Assembly (NCBI RefSeq): GCF_028682395.1
Contig: NZ_JANHLC010000012.1
Span: 1-64,000, forward strand
Direction: 5' to 3'
DNA: 64,000 nucleotides
Source: Pseudomonas putida
Lineage (GTDB): Bacteria; Pseudomonadota; Gammaproteobacteria; Pseudomonadales; Pseudomonadaceae
Shown here: piece after piece, positions 16,469 to 25,307 of the stretch
Position numbering within the stretch: the stretch's first letter is position 1
Layout of the letters: the number at the start of each line of letters is the position of its first letter
Position numbers and translations under genes: made by a program
The notes under the pieces: model-generated
The model's database searches: none
The model's input: the letters and a program-made list of their open reading frames with translations, nothing else
Told to the model about the DNA's origin: nothing

Positions 16469-19400
16469 ATGCACCTGCTCAGGACTCAGCCCGGTGGTTT
16501 CGTCTCGGACGACAATATTGCCGACCTTGGACAGACCCCCGCCGAGCTGGTGATCCTGTGCAGCGGCGATTCCAGCCTGGCATTGCTGGCCGAAGCGGCC
16601 CAGCAACTGCCCGATGACTACCCGAGCCTGCGCCTGGCCAACCCCATGCAGGTGCAGAATCACGCTTCGGTCGACCTGTATTTCGAGCAGGTGCTGCAGC
16701 ATGCTCAGGTCATCCTGATTTCCCTGCACGGGGGCATTGCCTACTGGCGCTATGGCGTTGAACGCCTGGTGCAACTGGCTGAACGCGGTGTGACGCTGAT
16801 TCTGGTGCCGGGTGATGACCGTCCGGACCCGGAATTGAGCGGCTTGAGCACGGTGTCGGCGGAGCAGGGCGAGCGCCTCTGGCATTTTCTGCGCCAGGGT
16901 GGGCTGGGCAATGCCCTGGAACTGTACCGCTGCCTGGCCAGCCAATGGCTGGGGCGCGATTACCCGTGGGACGAGCCGCAGGTTCTGGCGCGTACCGCGA
17001 TCTATCATCCGCGCCAGGCCTTTGCCGGGCTGGCGCATTGGCAAGCCGACTGGAAGGCCGGGCAGCCGGTGGTGGCGCTGCTGTTCTACCGTTCCCATTT
17101 GCAGGCCGCCAATACCGCCTTTGTCGATGTGTTTTGCCAGCGGCTGCAGGCCGCCGGGCTGAACCCGCTGCCGATGGCGGTGGCGAGCCTCAAGGAGCCA
17201 GCCTGCCTGGCGGTGGTCGAGGATTGGCTGGATGAGGTGGACGCGGCGGTGATCCTCAACACCACCGGCTTTGCCCAATCGAGCCCGGAAGCCCCTCATC
17301 TACGCCCGTTTCGCCGCGATATCCCGGTGATCCAGGCCATCTGCGCCCAGGACAACGAACCCGGCTGGCAAGCCAGCGAACAAGGCCTGGGGCCGCGGGA
17401 CCTGGCCATGCATATCGCCTTGCCGGAGCTGGATGGACGGATTATCAGCCGGCCCATCAGTTTCAAGGACCTGGCCTGGCGCAGCGAGCGCAGCCAGTGC
17501 GATGTGGTGTGCTACCGGCCGCAGCCCGAGCGTATGGATTTTGTCGCCAGCCTGGCCCGGCGCTGGAGCGATCTGGCGCGCTTGCCCAACGGACAGAAGC
17601 GAATTGCCCTGATCCTGGCCAATTACCCGACCCGCGATGGTCGCATCGGGAATGGCGTGGGCCTGGATACGCCGGCAGCGGCGTTGAATATCCTGCGAGC
17701 CATGCAGGCCGAGGGCTATCCCCTGGACGTCGAACTGCCGGCCAGCGGCACGGCGCTGATCCAGGCGCTGCTTGGCGGCGTCAGCAATGACCTGGAAAGT
17801 ATTGACCTGCGGCCATGCCAGCAGAGCCTGGCGCTGGCCGAGTACCAGGCCATGTTCGACCGCCTGCCCGAGGCCAATCGCCAGGCGGTACTGCAACGCT
17901 GGGGCGCACCCGAGCGCGACCCGATGTTTCGCCGTGGGCGGATGATGGTCGCCGGGCTACGCCTAGGCCTGACCTTTGTGGGTATCCAGCCGGCGCGCGG
18001 TTATCAGGTCGATGCCAGCGCGGTCTACCACGATCCGGACCTGGTGCCGCCGCACGGTTATCTGGCGTTCTATTTCTGGCTGCGTGAAACCTACGGGGCC
18101 CACGCGACTATCCATGTGGGCAAGCATGGCAACCTGGAGTGGCTGCCGGGCAAGGGCGTGGGCTTGTCCGAGCATTGCTGGCCGGATGCATTGCTGGGGC
18201 CGCTGCCCAATATCTATCCGTTTATCGTCAACGACCCGGGGGAAGGTGCCCAGGCCAAGCGGCGTACTCAGGCGGTGATTATCGACCACCTGATGCCGCC
18301 ACTGACGCGCGCCGAAACCTATGGGGCGCTGCGCAATCTGGAATTGCTCGCCGACGAGTACTACGAAGCGCAGTTGCTGGACCCGCGCCGCGCCCGCGAA
18401 CTGCAGCGCGACATTCTCCAATTGGTTCGCGAGACCCGGCTTGACCGCGAATTGCAGCTCGATGGCACCTTGACCGGCGACGCCGATGCGGCGGTCTGGC
18501 TGCCGCGTCTGGATACTTATCTGTGTGACTTGAAGGAATCGCAGATTCGCGACGGCCTGCACATCTTTGGCGAGTCACCCGCCGGTCGACTGCGGATCGA
18601 CACCTTGCTGGCCTTGTTGCGCATCCCCCGGGGCGACGGTCGCGGTGCGCAATCGAGCGTGCTGCGGGCGTTGGCCAAGGCCTTCGGGCTGGGTTTCGAT
18701 CCCCTCGACTGTGCGCTCGCCGAGCCGTGGAACGGTCCGCGTCCCGACGTGCTTCTTGCCCTGGGCGACGAGCCCTGGCGTACTGCCGGTGATAGCCGCG
18801 AGCGGCTTGAACACTATGCCGCGCAGATGATCGAGCAGGCCCTGGCGGGGACGTTGCAGTTGCCGGCTGGCGCGGAGTGGGACGAGGTCCGGGCGATTGT
18901 CGACGCACTGCTTGGCGTCGTGGCGCCACGCCTGGATGGCTGTGGTCCGGCAGAAATGCACGGGCTGCTGGCCGCCCTGGGCGGACGCTTTGTGCCGGCC
19001 GGGCCCAGTGGCGCGCCCAGCCGGGGCCGGCTTGATGTGCTACCCACCGGGCGCAACTTTTACTCGGTGGATGTGCGCAATTTGCCCACGACTACCGCCT
19101 GGCGCATCGGCTTTCAGTCGGCCAGCCTGATTCTTGAACGACACTTGCAGGACCATGGCGACCACTTGCGTCAGCTAGGGCTGTCGGTCTGGGGCACGGC
19201 GACCATGCGCACCGGCGGTGACGACATTGCCCAGGCCATGGCGCTGATGGGCGTGCGTCCGGTTTGGGCCACCGGCAGCCAGCGCGTGGACGATTTTGAA
19301 ATCCTGCCCTTGAGCCTGCTCGACCGCCCGCGGGTGGATGTGACGCTGCGAGTCTCCGGGTTCTTTCGCGATGCCTTTGCCAACCTGATCCGCCTGTTCG

Positions 19401-20239
19401 ATGCAGCGGTGCAGGCGGTGGCGGCGCTGGATGAGCCGGATGATCTCAACCCCCTCGCGGCCAAGGTGCGCAGCGAGCGCGAACAGTTGCAGCGCGACGG
19501 CCTCGATGCCGAGCAGGCCGCGCGCCAGGCCGGTTGGCGAATTTTCGGGGCCAAGCCGGGCGCCTATGGGGCCGGCGTGCAGAATGCGATCGATGGCCGC
19601 CTGTGGCAGAGCCGCGAAGACCTGGCCGAGGTCTACCTGAACTGGGGCGGCTATGCCTATGGCGGCCAGGATGAGGGGACCGCTGCGCGCGGCCAATTTG
19701 CCCAGCGGCTGGGCCAGGTCCAGGCGGTGGTGCAGAATCAGGACAATCGTGAGCATGACCTGCTCGACTCCAATGACTATTACCAGTTCCAGGGCGGCAT
19801 GCTGGCGGCGGTGGAGACCCTCGGCGGCGCACCGGCGGCCAGCTATCATGGCGATCACAGCCAGCCGGACCTGCCGCGTATCCGCACGCTCAAAGAAGAG
19901 TTGAACCGGGTGATTCGTGCCCGGGCGGCCAATCCCAAGTGGATTGCCGGGGTCAAGCGCCATGGCTATAAGGGCGCCTTCGAGCTGGCGGCGACGGTCG
20001 ACAACCTGTTTGCCTTCGATGCAACCACTGGCCTGATCGACGATCATCAGTACGCCTTGCTGGCTGATGCGTACCTGCTGGACCCGGACACCCGCGACTT
20101 TGTTCGCGAGCACAACCCCCACGCCCTGCGGGATATGACCGAGCGCCTGCTCGAAGCCCAGCAGCGCGGCCTGTGGCAGGAACCCGGCGAGTACCGTGAG
20201 GCGCTGGAAAACCTGCTGCTGGATATTGAAGAAAATTGA
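16469..20239 (+). CDS. cobN: Cobaltochelatase large subunit CobN
   Basis: Protein of 1256 aa, normal for the CobN/BchH family that binds hydrogenobyrinate a,c-diamide and receives cobalt in an ATP-dependent reaction with two AAA+/vWA partners. Hallmarks include IALILANYPTRDGRIGNGVG, HVGKHGNLEWLPGKGVGLS and the C-terminal KWIAGVKRHGYKGAFELAAT. It starts three bases after cobW and its stop overlaps the region just before chlI, consistent with one transcript. No frameshift was seen. Confidence 0.97.
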   Translation: MHLLRTQPGGFVSDDNIADLGQTPAELVILCSGDSSLALLAEAAQQLPDDYPSLRLANPMQVQNHASVDLYFEQVLQHAQVILISLHGGIAYWRYGVERLVQLAERGVTLILVPGDDRPDPELSGLSTVSAEQGERLWHFLRQGGLGNALELYRCLASQWLGRDYPWDEPQVLARTAIYHPRQAFAGLAHWQADWKAGQPVVALLFYRSHLQAANTAFVDVFCQRLQAAGLNPLPMAVASLKEPACLAVVEDWLDEVDAAVILNTTGFAQSSPEAPHLRPFRRDIPVIQAICAQDNEPGWQASEQGLGPRDLAMHIALPELDGRIISRPISFKDLAWRSERSQCDVVCYRPQPERMDFVASLARRWSDLARLPNGQKRIALILANYPTRDGRIGNGVGLDTPAAALNILRAMQAEGYPLDVELPASGTALIQALLGGVSNDLESIDLRPCQQSLALAEYQAMFDRLPEANRQAVLQRWGAPERDPMFRRGRMMVAGLRLGLTFVGIQPARGYQVDASAVYHDPDLVPPHGYLAFYFWLRETYGAHATIHVGKHGNLEWLPGKGVGLSEHCWPDALLGPLPNIYPFIVNDPGEGAQAKRRTQAVIIDHLMPPLTRAETYGALRNLELLADEYYEAQLLDPRRARELQRDILQLVRETRLDRELQLDGTLTGDADAAVWLPRLDTYLCDLKESQIRDGLHIFGESPAGRLRIDTLLALLRIPRGDGRGAQSSVLRALAKAFGLGFDPLDCALAEPWNGPRPDVLLALGDEPWRTAGDSRERLEHYAAQMIEQALAGTLQLPAGAEWDEVRAIVDALLGVVAPRLDGCGPAEMHGLLAALGGRFVPAGPSGAPSRGRLDVLPTGRNFYSVDVRNLPTTTAWRIGFQSASLILERHLQDHGDHLRQLGLSVWGTATMRTGGDDIAQAMALMGVRPVWATGSQRVDDFEILPLSLLDRPRVDVTLRVSGFFRDAFANLIRLFDAAVQAVAALDEPDDLNPLAAKVRSEREQLQRDGLDAEQAARQAGWRIFGAKPGAYGAGVQNAIDGRLWQSREDLAEVYLNWGGYAYGGQDEGTAARGQFAQRLGQVQAVVQNQDNREHDLLDSNDYYQFQGGMLAAVETLGGAPAASYHGDHSQPDLPRIRTLKEELNRVIRARAANPKWIAGVKRHGYKGAFELAATVDNLFAFDATTGLIDDHQYALLADAYLLDPDTRDFVREHNPHALRDMTERLLEAQQRGLWQEPGEYREALENLLLDIEEN

Positions 20240-20247
20240 GGCCCGAG

Positions 20248-21252
20248 ATGAGCGATACCCCCCATTTCCCGTTGTCAGCCGTGGTGGGCGCCGATGAGCT
20301 GAAGCTGGCGCTGTGCCTGACGGCCATCGACCCGAAAATCGGCGGGGTGCTGATCGAAGGACCACGGGGCATGGCCAAGTCGACACTGGCCCGCGGCCTG
20401 GCGGACTTGCTGGTCAGCGGCCAGTTCGTCACCTTGCCGCTGGGGGCGACCGAAGAACGCCTGGTGGGCACGCTCGATCTGCAGGCGGCACTCGGTGAAG
20501 GCCGCGCTCAGTTCTCGCCCGGCGTGCTGGCGAAGGCCGATGGCGGCGTGCTGTATGTCGATGAGGTCAATCTGCTGCCCGATCACCTGGTGGACCTGCT
20601 ACTCGATGTGGCCGCCAGCGGAACCAATCTGATCGAGCGTGATGGGATTTCCCACCGGCATTCGGCACGCTTTGTCCTGATCGGCACCATGAACCCGGAA
20701 GAAGGCGAACTGCGTCCGCAACTGCTCGACCGCTTTGGCTTGAATGTGGCGTTGGTTGGGCAGCCACTGCCCGAAGAGCGCGGGCAGATCATCCGCCGTC
20801 GCCTGGATTTTGACAGCGACCCACAGCGCTTTTGCGCACAGTGGGCCCAGGCCCAGGCGGACTTGCGCGAGCGTTGCGAGCAGGCGCGCGGGCGTCTGCA
20901 CGAGATCGCGCTGGACGACCAGTCCCTGGCGAGTATTACCGAGCGCTGCTTTGCCGCCGGTGTCGATGGTTTGCGCGCCGACCTGGTCTGGTTGCGAGCG
21001 GCGCGGGCCCATGCTGCCTGGCGCGGCGCCGAGGTCATCGAGACACAGGATATCGAGGCGGTGGCCGAATTTGCCCTGCGGCATCGCCGTCGCGAGCCGA
21101 TGCCCGGGAGTGCGCCGCAATCGCCGTCCAGTCCTGCCCCGGTGAGCCCGACCGAGACGGACGCGGGCCAGGGGCAATGGGGCGAGCTGGCGGCAGTGCC
21201 CTTGCCCAGCGGTGCCCGCCGGGAAATACCGAGCTGGCCAAAAAAGCCCTAG
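20248..21252 (+). CDS. ChlI-like AAA+ subunit of cobalt chelatase; 0-frame product of a likely frameshift gene
   Basis: Protein of 334 aa related to magnesium-chelatase ChlI/BchI. Walker A is GPRGMAKST (38-46), Walker B VLYVDE (101-106), and the sensor region LIGTMNPEEGELRPQLLDRF is present. After about residue 285 comes a Pro/Ser-rich linker that ends in SWPKKP. The ATG has GAGG six bases upstream. The stop TAG follows an A AAA AAG heptamer by one codon, and the ChlD-like vWA region continues in the -1 frame. This protein therefore looks like the small subunit produced when ribosomes do not shift. It acts with CobN in place of the CobS/CobT pair. Confidence 0.93.
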   Translation: MSDTPHFPLSAVVGADELKLALCLTAIDPKIGGVLIEGPRGMAKSTLARGLADLLVSGQFVTLPLGATEERLVGTLDLQAALGEGRAQFSPGVLAKADGGVLYVDEVNLLPDHLVDLLLDVAASGTNLIERDGISHRHSARFVLIGTMNPEEGELRPQLLDRFGLNVALVGQPLPEERGQIIRRRLDFDSDPQRFCAQWAQAQADLRERCEQARGRLHEIALDDQSLASITERCFAAGVDGLRADLVWLRAARAHAAWRGAEVIETQDIEAVAEFALRHRRREPMPGSAPQSPSSPAPVSPTETDAGQGQWGELAAVPLPSGARREIPSWPKKP

Positions 21253-21908
21253 GCATTCGTCCAACCCAGCCCCGAGGGGCGGATGCCAGGCCCCGGGCCG
21301 GCCGGCTTGCCAGCGGTCAGCGTGGCGCGGCGCGCGTTGCGCAGCAAGGGCGTATCGATTGGACGGCGACCTTGCTGCAGGGGCGCCCACGGGCAGTGAG
21401 TGAACTGGTTTTTCGGCAACGGCGCAGCGCGAGTCATGAGCTGTGGCTGGTGATTGTCGACGCGTCGGCCTCGACCCGCCGGCATCAGGCACTCAGTGAT
21501 GCGAAGGGGCTGCTGGCCCAGGTCTTCGACGATGCTTATCGCCAGCGTGCGCGCCTGGCGTTACTGACCGCCAGCGGCGCAACGCCGCACTGGCATGTCC
21601 AGGGGTTGAAGGCTGCCAAAGGGGTACGCGGTTGGTTGCAGGCGCTGGGGGCGGGCGGTGGTACGCCCTTGTTCGCGGCGCTGGAGGAGGCGGCACGCTG
21701 GCTGGTATTGCGCCAGAAGCACTTTCCAGAAGAGCAGCAGCGTTTGCTGGTGGTCACCGACGGCCGCTTGAAGGAGTGGCCGCGCCTGCCTCGACTCAAC
21801 TGCCCGGGCTTGCTGGTCGATATCGAGCGCGGTCCGATCCGTCTGGGTCGTGCCCGGCAACTGGCGCACGACCTGGATGCCGAATACCGGCATATCGATA
21901 CGTTGTAG
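21177..21908 (+). CDS. ChlD-like vWA domain of cobalt chelatase, probably reached by -1 frameshift
   Basis: This frame encodes a von Willebrand A domain with the MIDAS signature DASAS (in IVDASASTRRH), the ChlD-typical ELVFRQRRSASHELW segment before it and TDGRLKEWPRLP after it. Upstream of about 21250 the frame reads as a shadow of chlI, so a free-standing start is doubtful; the only nearby ATG is 21177, with AGGGG very close. A -1 slip at 21240-21246 would instead fuse residues 1-332 of the ChlI-like protein to this domain, giving a ChlD-like medium subunit of about 552 aa. Both routes are possible; I favour the frameshift. Confidence 0.85.
   Translation: MGRAGGSALAQRCPPGNTELAKKALGIRPTQPRGADARPRAGRLASGQRGAARVAQQGRIDWTATLLQGRPRAVSELVFRQRRSASHELWLVIVDASASTRRHQALSDAKGLLAQVFDDAYRQRARLALLTASGATPHWHVQGLKAAKGVRGWLQALGAGGGTPLFAALEEAARWLVLRQKHFPEEQQRLLVVTDGRLKEWPRLPRLNCPGLLVDIERGPIRLGRARQLAHDLDAEYRHIDTL
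21240..21246 (+). promoter_or_regulatory. A AAA AAG slippery heptamer for -1 programmed frameshifting
   Basis: In the chlI frame the codons are CCA AAA AAG CCC TAG, so the heptamer is in the phase required for tandem slippage, as in dnaX. Slippage enters the vWA frame exactly. GC-rich potential stems (GCCC..GGGC at 21269-21280 and alternatives to 21294) begin about 20 bases downstream. Confidence 0.8.
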
Positions 21909-21962
21909 CCGCTTACGCTTCGCCGCACGCGAGGCGGCGCTGAGCGGCGCGGTACCGGCGTA

Positions 21963-22229
21963 TCAGGCGGGCATTACCCAGGGTTGCAGGGCATAGCCTT
22001 CGCGGCTCAGTTCGGCGCGGGCTTGCTGCAGCACGTCGGCCAGTTGCGCCGGGTCGGTGTAGGTGCGGCTGGAAATCTGTTTGCGACCGATACGCTGGTT
22101 GGTGCGGTCGATGACTGTCAGGCTCAGTTCGCCATTGCCGTCTTGTGGGGCCCAGGCGACGCATTGGAAAGGTTCAAAGGCGTGGCCGGCAATCAGCAAG
22201 GCTTCATTGAAACGGAGCGGGGCGTTCAT
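21963..22229 (-). CDS. Conserved small hypothetical protein (88 aa)
   Basis: Predicted soluble alpha/beta protein of 88 aa: MNAPLRFNEAL, a beta-rich centre with LSLTVIDRTNQRIGRK, then a helix DVLQQARAELSREGY. No signal peptide, membrane segment or metal motif. The ATG at 22229 is preferred to a TTG eight codons upstream because it starts the folded region. It converges on the chelatase gene and is divergent from the sigma-54 activator gene. I do not recognise a function. Confidence 0.7.
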   Translation of the reverse strand: MNAPLRFNEALLIAGHAFEPFQCVAWAPQDGNGELSLTVIDRTNQRIGRKQISSRTYTDPAQLADVLQQARAELSREGYALQPWVMPA

Positions 22230-22548
22230 GGGGTCTTCTCTCTGTATGCCCAATCAAGTCGTTGGCCGTCGGTTGGGCTTACCGTTCGGCGGGTTCCTTG
22301 TACTGATGCCCGCAGGTGGCCGTCGGGTCACAGAACTTCAGAACTTTTTTAAACTTTCGTTTATCTGGCGTGCTCGGCAGAGCCTAAAGCCAAGGCGCTG
22401 CCAGGCCGTTGATCGCTGTCAGTCTAATTCGGCATTAGGGTTATAGATAAACGGTACAAGGGCGCGTCAAGTTCTTGCTAACGTTACAGCCAGGTTTGCC
22501 AACGTACTGTTTCTAAATGGTTTACTCATTTGCAATAAAGGAACAGTG
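22230..22548. promoter_or_regulatory. AT-richer divergent intergenic region upstream of the VpsR-like activator
   Basis: About 320 bases without a gene. It contains a tandem 8-bp direct repeat (CAGAACTT at 22331-22338 and 22339-22346) and an AT-rich stretch nearer the activator gene. AAGGA at 22538-22542 is the ribosome site for the ATG at 22549. No sigma-54 element with correct spacing was found. Confidence 0.4.
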
Positions 22549-23874
22549 ATGCCCGAAATTGCCTCGCAACGCCGTTTGCTGGTGGTCGATCCCTGTGATG
22601 ATTGCCACCGTTTACTCCCCGGTTTGCGCACTGCCGGCTGGGATGTTGACAGTTGCAGCCTGGAGACCGCTACGGAGCGCAGTTGCGATGTCGGGCTGCT
22701 GCGTTTGCAGCCTTTTCACCTGGAACGCCCGGAAGCAGTCAAGGAGTTGATCAGCCACAGCGGCACCGAGTGGATTGCCGTGCTCAATCCGCAGATGCTG
22801 CGTGGGCAGAATGTCGGCGATTTTGTCTGCGAGTGGTTCTTTGATTTTCATACCCTGCCGTTCGATGTCTCGCGGGTCCAGGTCACCCTGGGCCGGGCCT
22901 TTGGCATGGCGCGCTTGCGTGGCCAGGGAGCGGTGCGGGTCGATGCGCCCGAGCATGAACTGCTCGGGGACAGCCGCTCGGTACGTGAGTTGCGCAAACT
23001 GTTGGGCAAACTGGCGCCGACCGAGTCGCCGGTGTTGATCCGTGGCGAGAGCGGCACGGGCAAGGAACTGGTGGCGCGGACCCTGCACCGCCAGTCCCAG
23101 CGCAATGGCAAACCCTATGTCGCGATCAATTGCGGGGCGATTCCCGAACATCTCATCCAGTCCGAGCTGTTTGGTCATGAAAAGGGCGCGTTTACCGGTG
23201 CCCACCAGCGCAAGGTCGGGCGTATCGAAGCGGCCCACGGCGGCACGCTGTTTCTCGACGAGATCGGCGATCTTCCCCTGGAATTACAGGCCAATCTCTT
23301 GCGTTTCCTGCAAGAGAAGCATATCGAGCGCGTCGGTGGCAGCCAGCCGATTCCGGTGGATGCGCGGGTACTGGCGGCGACCCACGTGGACCTGGAAGCG
23401 GCGATCCGCAATGGGCGTTTTCGCGAAGATCTGTACTACCGCCTGAATGTCTTGCAGGTGGTGACCGAGCCGCTGCGTGAACGCCATGGCGATGTGTCGC
23501 TGCTGGCCAACCATTTTGCCCACTTCTACAGCCAGGAAACCGGGCGCCGGCCCCGCAGCTTCAGTGAGGACGCCTTGGTCGCCATGGGCAAGCATGAATG
23601 GCCAGGCAATGTGCGCGAGTTGGCCAACCGGGTGCGCCGTGGTTTGGTGCTGGCCGAAGGGCGGCAGATCGAAGCCGGTGACCTGGGGCTGCAAAGCCAG
23701 CAGGCATGCATAGCGCCCATGGGCACACTGGAAGACTACAAGCTGCGCGCCGAGCGCCAAGCCCTGTGCGATGTCTTGAACCGCCACAGTGACAACCTGA
23801 GTGTGGCGGCCAAGGTGTTGGGTATTTCCCGGCCGACCTTCTATCGGCTGCTGCACAAGCATCAGATCCGCTAA
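22549..23874 (+). CDS. VpsR-like sigma-54-type transcriptional activator
   Basis: Enhancer-binding protein of 441 aa. The N-terminal 125 residues form a degenerate receiver-like domain resembling VpsR, with WFFDFHTLPFDVSRVQVTLG before the AAA+ module. Walker A is GESGTGKE (166-173), the GAFTGA loop 213-218 and Walker B LFLDE (234-238). A Fis-type helix-turn-helix ends the protein. VpsR and relatives control biofilm matrix genes and some bind cyclic di-GMP. It converges on fapF with a shared terminator, which suggests but does not prove control of the amyloid operon. The ATG at 22549 is used rather than GTG at 22546 because AAGGA is then six bases away. Confidence 0.9.
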   Translation: MPEIASQRRLLVVDPCDDCHRLLPGLRTAGWDVDSCSLETATERSCDVGLLRLQPFHLERPEAVKELISHSGTEWIAVLNPQMLRGQNVGDFVCEWFFDFHTLPFDVSRVQVTLGRAFGMARLRGQGAVRVDAPEHELLGDSRSVRELRKLLGKLAPTESPVLIRGESGTGKELVARTLHRQSQRNGKPYVAINCGAIPEHLIQSELFGHEKGAFTGAHQRKVGRIEAAHGGTLFLDEIGDLPLELQANLLRFLQEKHIERVGGSQPIPVDARVLAATHVDLEAAIRNGRFREDLYYRLNVLQVVTEPLRERHGDVSLLANHFAHFYSQETGRRPRSFSEDALVAMGKHEWPGNVRELANRVRRGLVLAEGRQIEAGDLGLQSQQACIAPMGTLEDYKLRAERQALCDVLNRHSDNLSVAAKVLGISRPTFYRLLHKHQIR

Positions 23875-23919
23875 CCACGGCCTGCTGGCGCGTGCTTTAG
23901 CCAGGTTTCAGCTCGATGC

Positions 23920-23959
23920 AAAAAGGGCCCGCTGCGTGGGTACGCAGTGGGCCCTTTTT
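23920..23959. terminator. Bidirectional terminator between activator and fapF
   Basis: Eighteen-base-pair stem with one G-T wobble, arms 23920-23937 and 23942-23959, a four-base loop, and A5/T5 flanks on both sides. It can end both the plus-strand activator transcript and the minus-strand fap transcript. Confidence 0.9.
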
Positions 23960-23971
23960 GGGGCGTGGCGC

Positions 23972-25261
23972 CTAGAAGTAGTAAGGGAATTTCAGGCTGA
24001 AGGTAAAGTCCGACGCGTCCGGGGTGAGACCGATGGACAGGTTGGGCACGATGGTCAGGTGCTGGTTGGCAGCAATCGTCATGCCGACGTTGAAATAGGC
24101 CGCATTGGCATCGCTGGTAACCACCGACTGCCAATCGCCGCCGTCCTGCTTGAGCTTGCTCTTCTGTTGAATCAGTTCGGAGACGGAGAAGGCCATACTC
24201 ATCTTCTCGTTCAGCGCGAAAGCGATACCGGCCCCCAGTTGCCAGCTGTTGCCCAGGCGGACCTTGCCCGGATTTTTCTGGCCCTGGGTCGAGCTGATGT
24301 CGTCGAATGACTCCTCCAGGTTATAGGTGTAGGACAGGCTACCGAACAACACAGCCGGGTCGATGGTCTTGACCAGGGAGATGCCCGGGGTGACCGACCA
24401 GACGCCGTTACCCGTAGGCAGGCTCTCCGGCACGGTGAGGTTGGTGTTGGCCGTCGAGGCATTGACCAGTTTGATCCCAAACGGATCTTTGCCGGTTGGC
24501 GCCTTGACGCGCAGGGTCAGCACGGCATCGGGCAGATCGGGGGTTTCGTCGAGGAACTTGTAGGCAATACCGAAGTTGACGTCGCCGATGGTCGGGTCGC
24601 GGGTCACGGTTTTTTCGGTGATCGCCTGGGCATTGCCGCCCTGGGCGCCGCCGGACTGGTAGGTGGACTCGCGGTAGACCACGGGGACGTTGAGGTCGAA
24701 CTGCCAGCGTTGGTCGAGGTTATAGCGACCGGTCAGGTCCAGGGTCCAGTTATCGGCCTGGATGCGGTCCAGGTTGATATCACCGAGGAAAATCGCGTCC
24801 AGCGCCAGGAAGCCATTGAGGATCAATTGTTTGGTGTCGTAGCGCGAGTAGGTCAGGCCGGTTTCGAAGCTGAACGTACCGCCGCCGAAGAAGCCGCTGG
24901 CTTCGTCGTACAGGTTGGTGACGCTCTGGGCCGGTTCCGAATCGTCTTTGAGCGACTGGCCATAGGAGCTGCCCCCCGCAGCTGTGCCAGCGCTGTTGGT
25001 GGCGACCGACGAGCCTTTTTTCAGCTCGGCGGGTGAGCGCACCAGGCGGTTAGGCGGCGTCACGGCGGGCTGAGCCTCGACCTGGCGGACCCGTTGTTCG
25101 AGGACCGACAGGGCGTTCTGTTGTTGATCGTAGCGTTGGCGCAGCTCCAGGAGTTCTCTCTTTAATACCTCCACTTCCGAGTCCGGCGCCGCCTGGAGCA
25201 TGGCGGCGGGGAAAAACGTGCCTAAACATACAGCTACGCGAAGTACCGACGATCGATGCAT
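23972..25261 (-). CDS. fapF: FapF, outer-membrane export pore for functional amyloid
   Basis: Protein of 429 aa with a signal peptide (MLQA/APDSEV), a coiled-coil segment at about residues 28-70 rich in Leu/Gln/Arg heptads, a Gly/Ser linker and a C-terminal beta-barrel ending in KFPYYF. This matches FapF, a trimeric 12-stranded pore with an N-terminal plug and coiled coil that secretes FapB, FapC and FapE. It is the last gene of fapABCDEF, 46 bases after fapE. Length is normal for the family. Confidence 0.95.
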   Translation of the reverse strand: MHRSSVLRVAVCLGTFFPAAMLQAAPDSEVEVLKRELLELRQRYDQQQNALSVLEQRVRQVEAQPAVTPPNRLVRSPAELKKGSSVATNSAGTAAGGSSYGQSLKDDSEPAQSVTNLYDEASGFFGGGTFSFETGLTYSRYDTKQLILNGFLALDAIFLGDINLDRIQADNWTLDLTGRYNLDQRWQFDLNVPVVYRESTYQSGGAQGGNAQAITEKTVTRDPTIGDVNFGIAYKFLDETPDLPDAVLTLRVKAPTGKDPFGIKLVNASTANTNLTVPESLPTGNGVWSVTPGISLVKTIDPAVLFGSLSYTYNLEESFDDISSTQGQKNPGKVRLGNSWQLGAGIAFALNEKMSMAFSVSELIQQKSKLKQDGGDWQSVVTSDANAAYFNVGMTIAANQHLTIVPNLSIGLTPDASDFTFSLKFPYYF

Positions 25262-25307
25262 GGGAAAAGCCGTCCTTTATAGTTCTGATATCGAGGCTCA
25301 GCGTAGT

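Noticed and set aside
16070..17299. 409-codon minus-strand frame across cobW and cobN
   Set aside because: Antisense to two certain genes and His/Gln-rich because of codon mirroring.
20832..21176. Upstream part of the vWA frame as a real N-terminus
   Set aside because: It lies wholly within chlI, has no ribosome site and reads as an Arg/Gly-rich shadow; only the part after about 21247 is ChlD-like.
22360..22376. TGGCGTGCTCGGC as a sigma-54 promoter for the VpsR-like gene
   Set aside because: GG and GC are eight bases apart, two short of the required ten.
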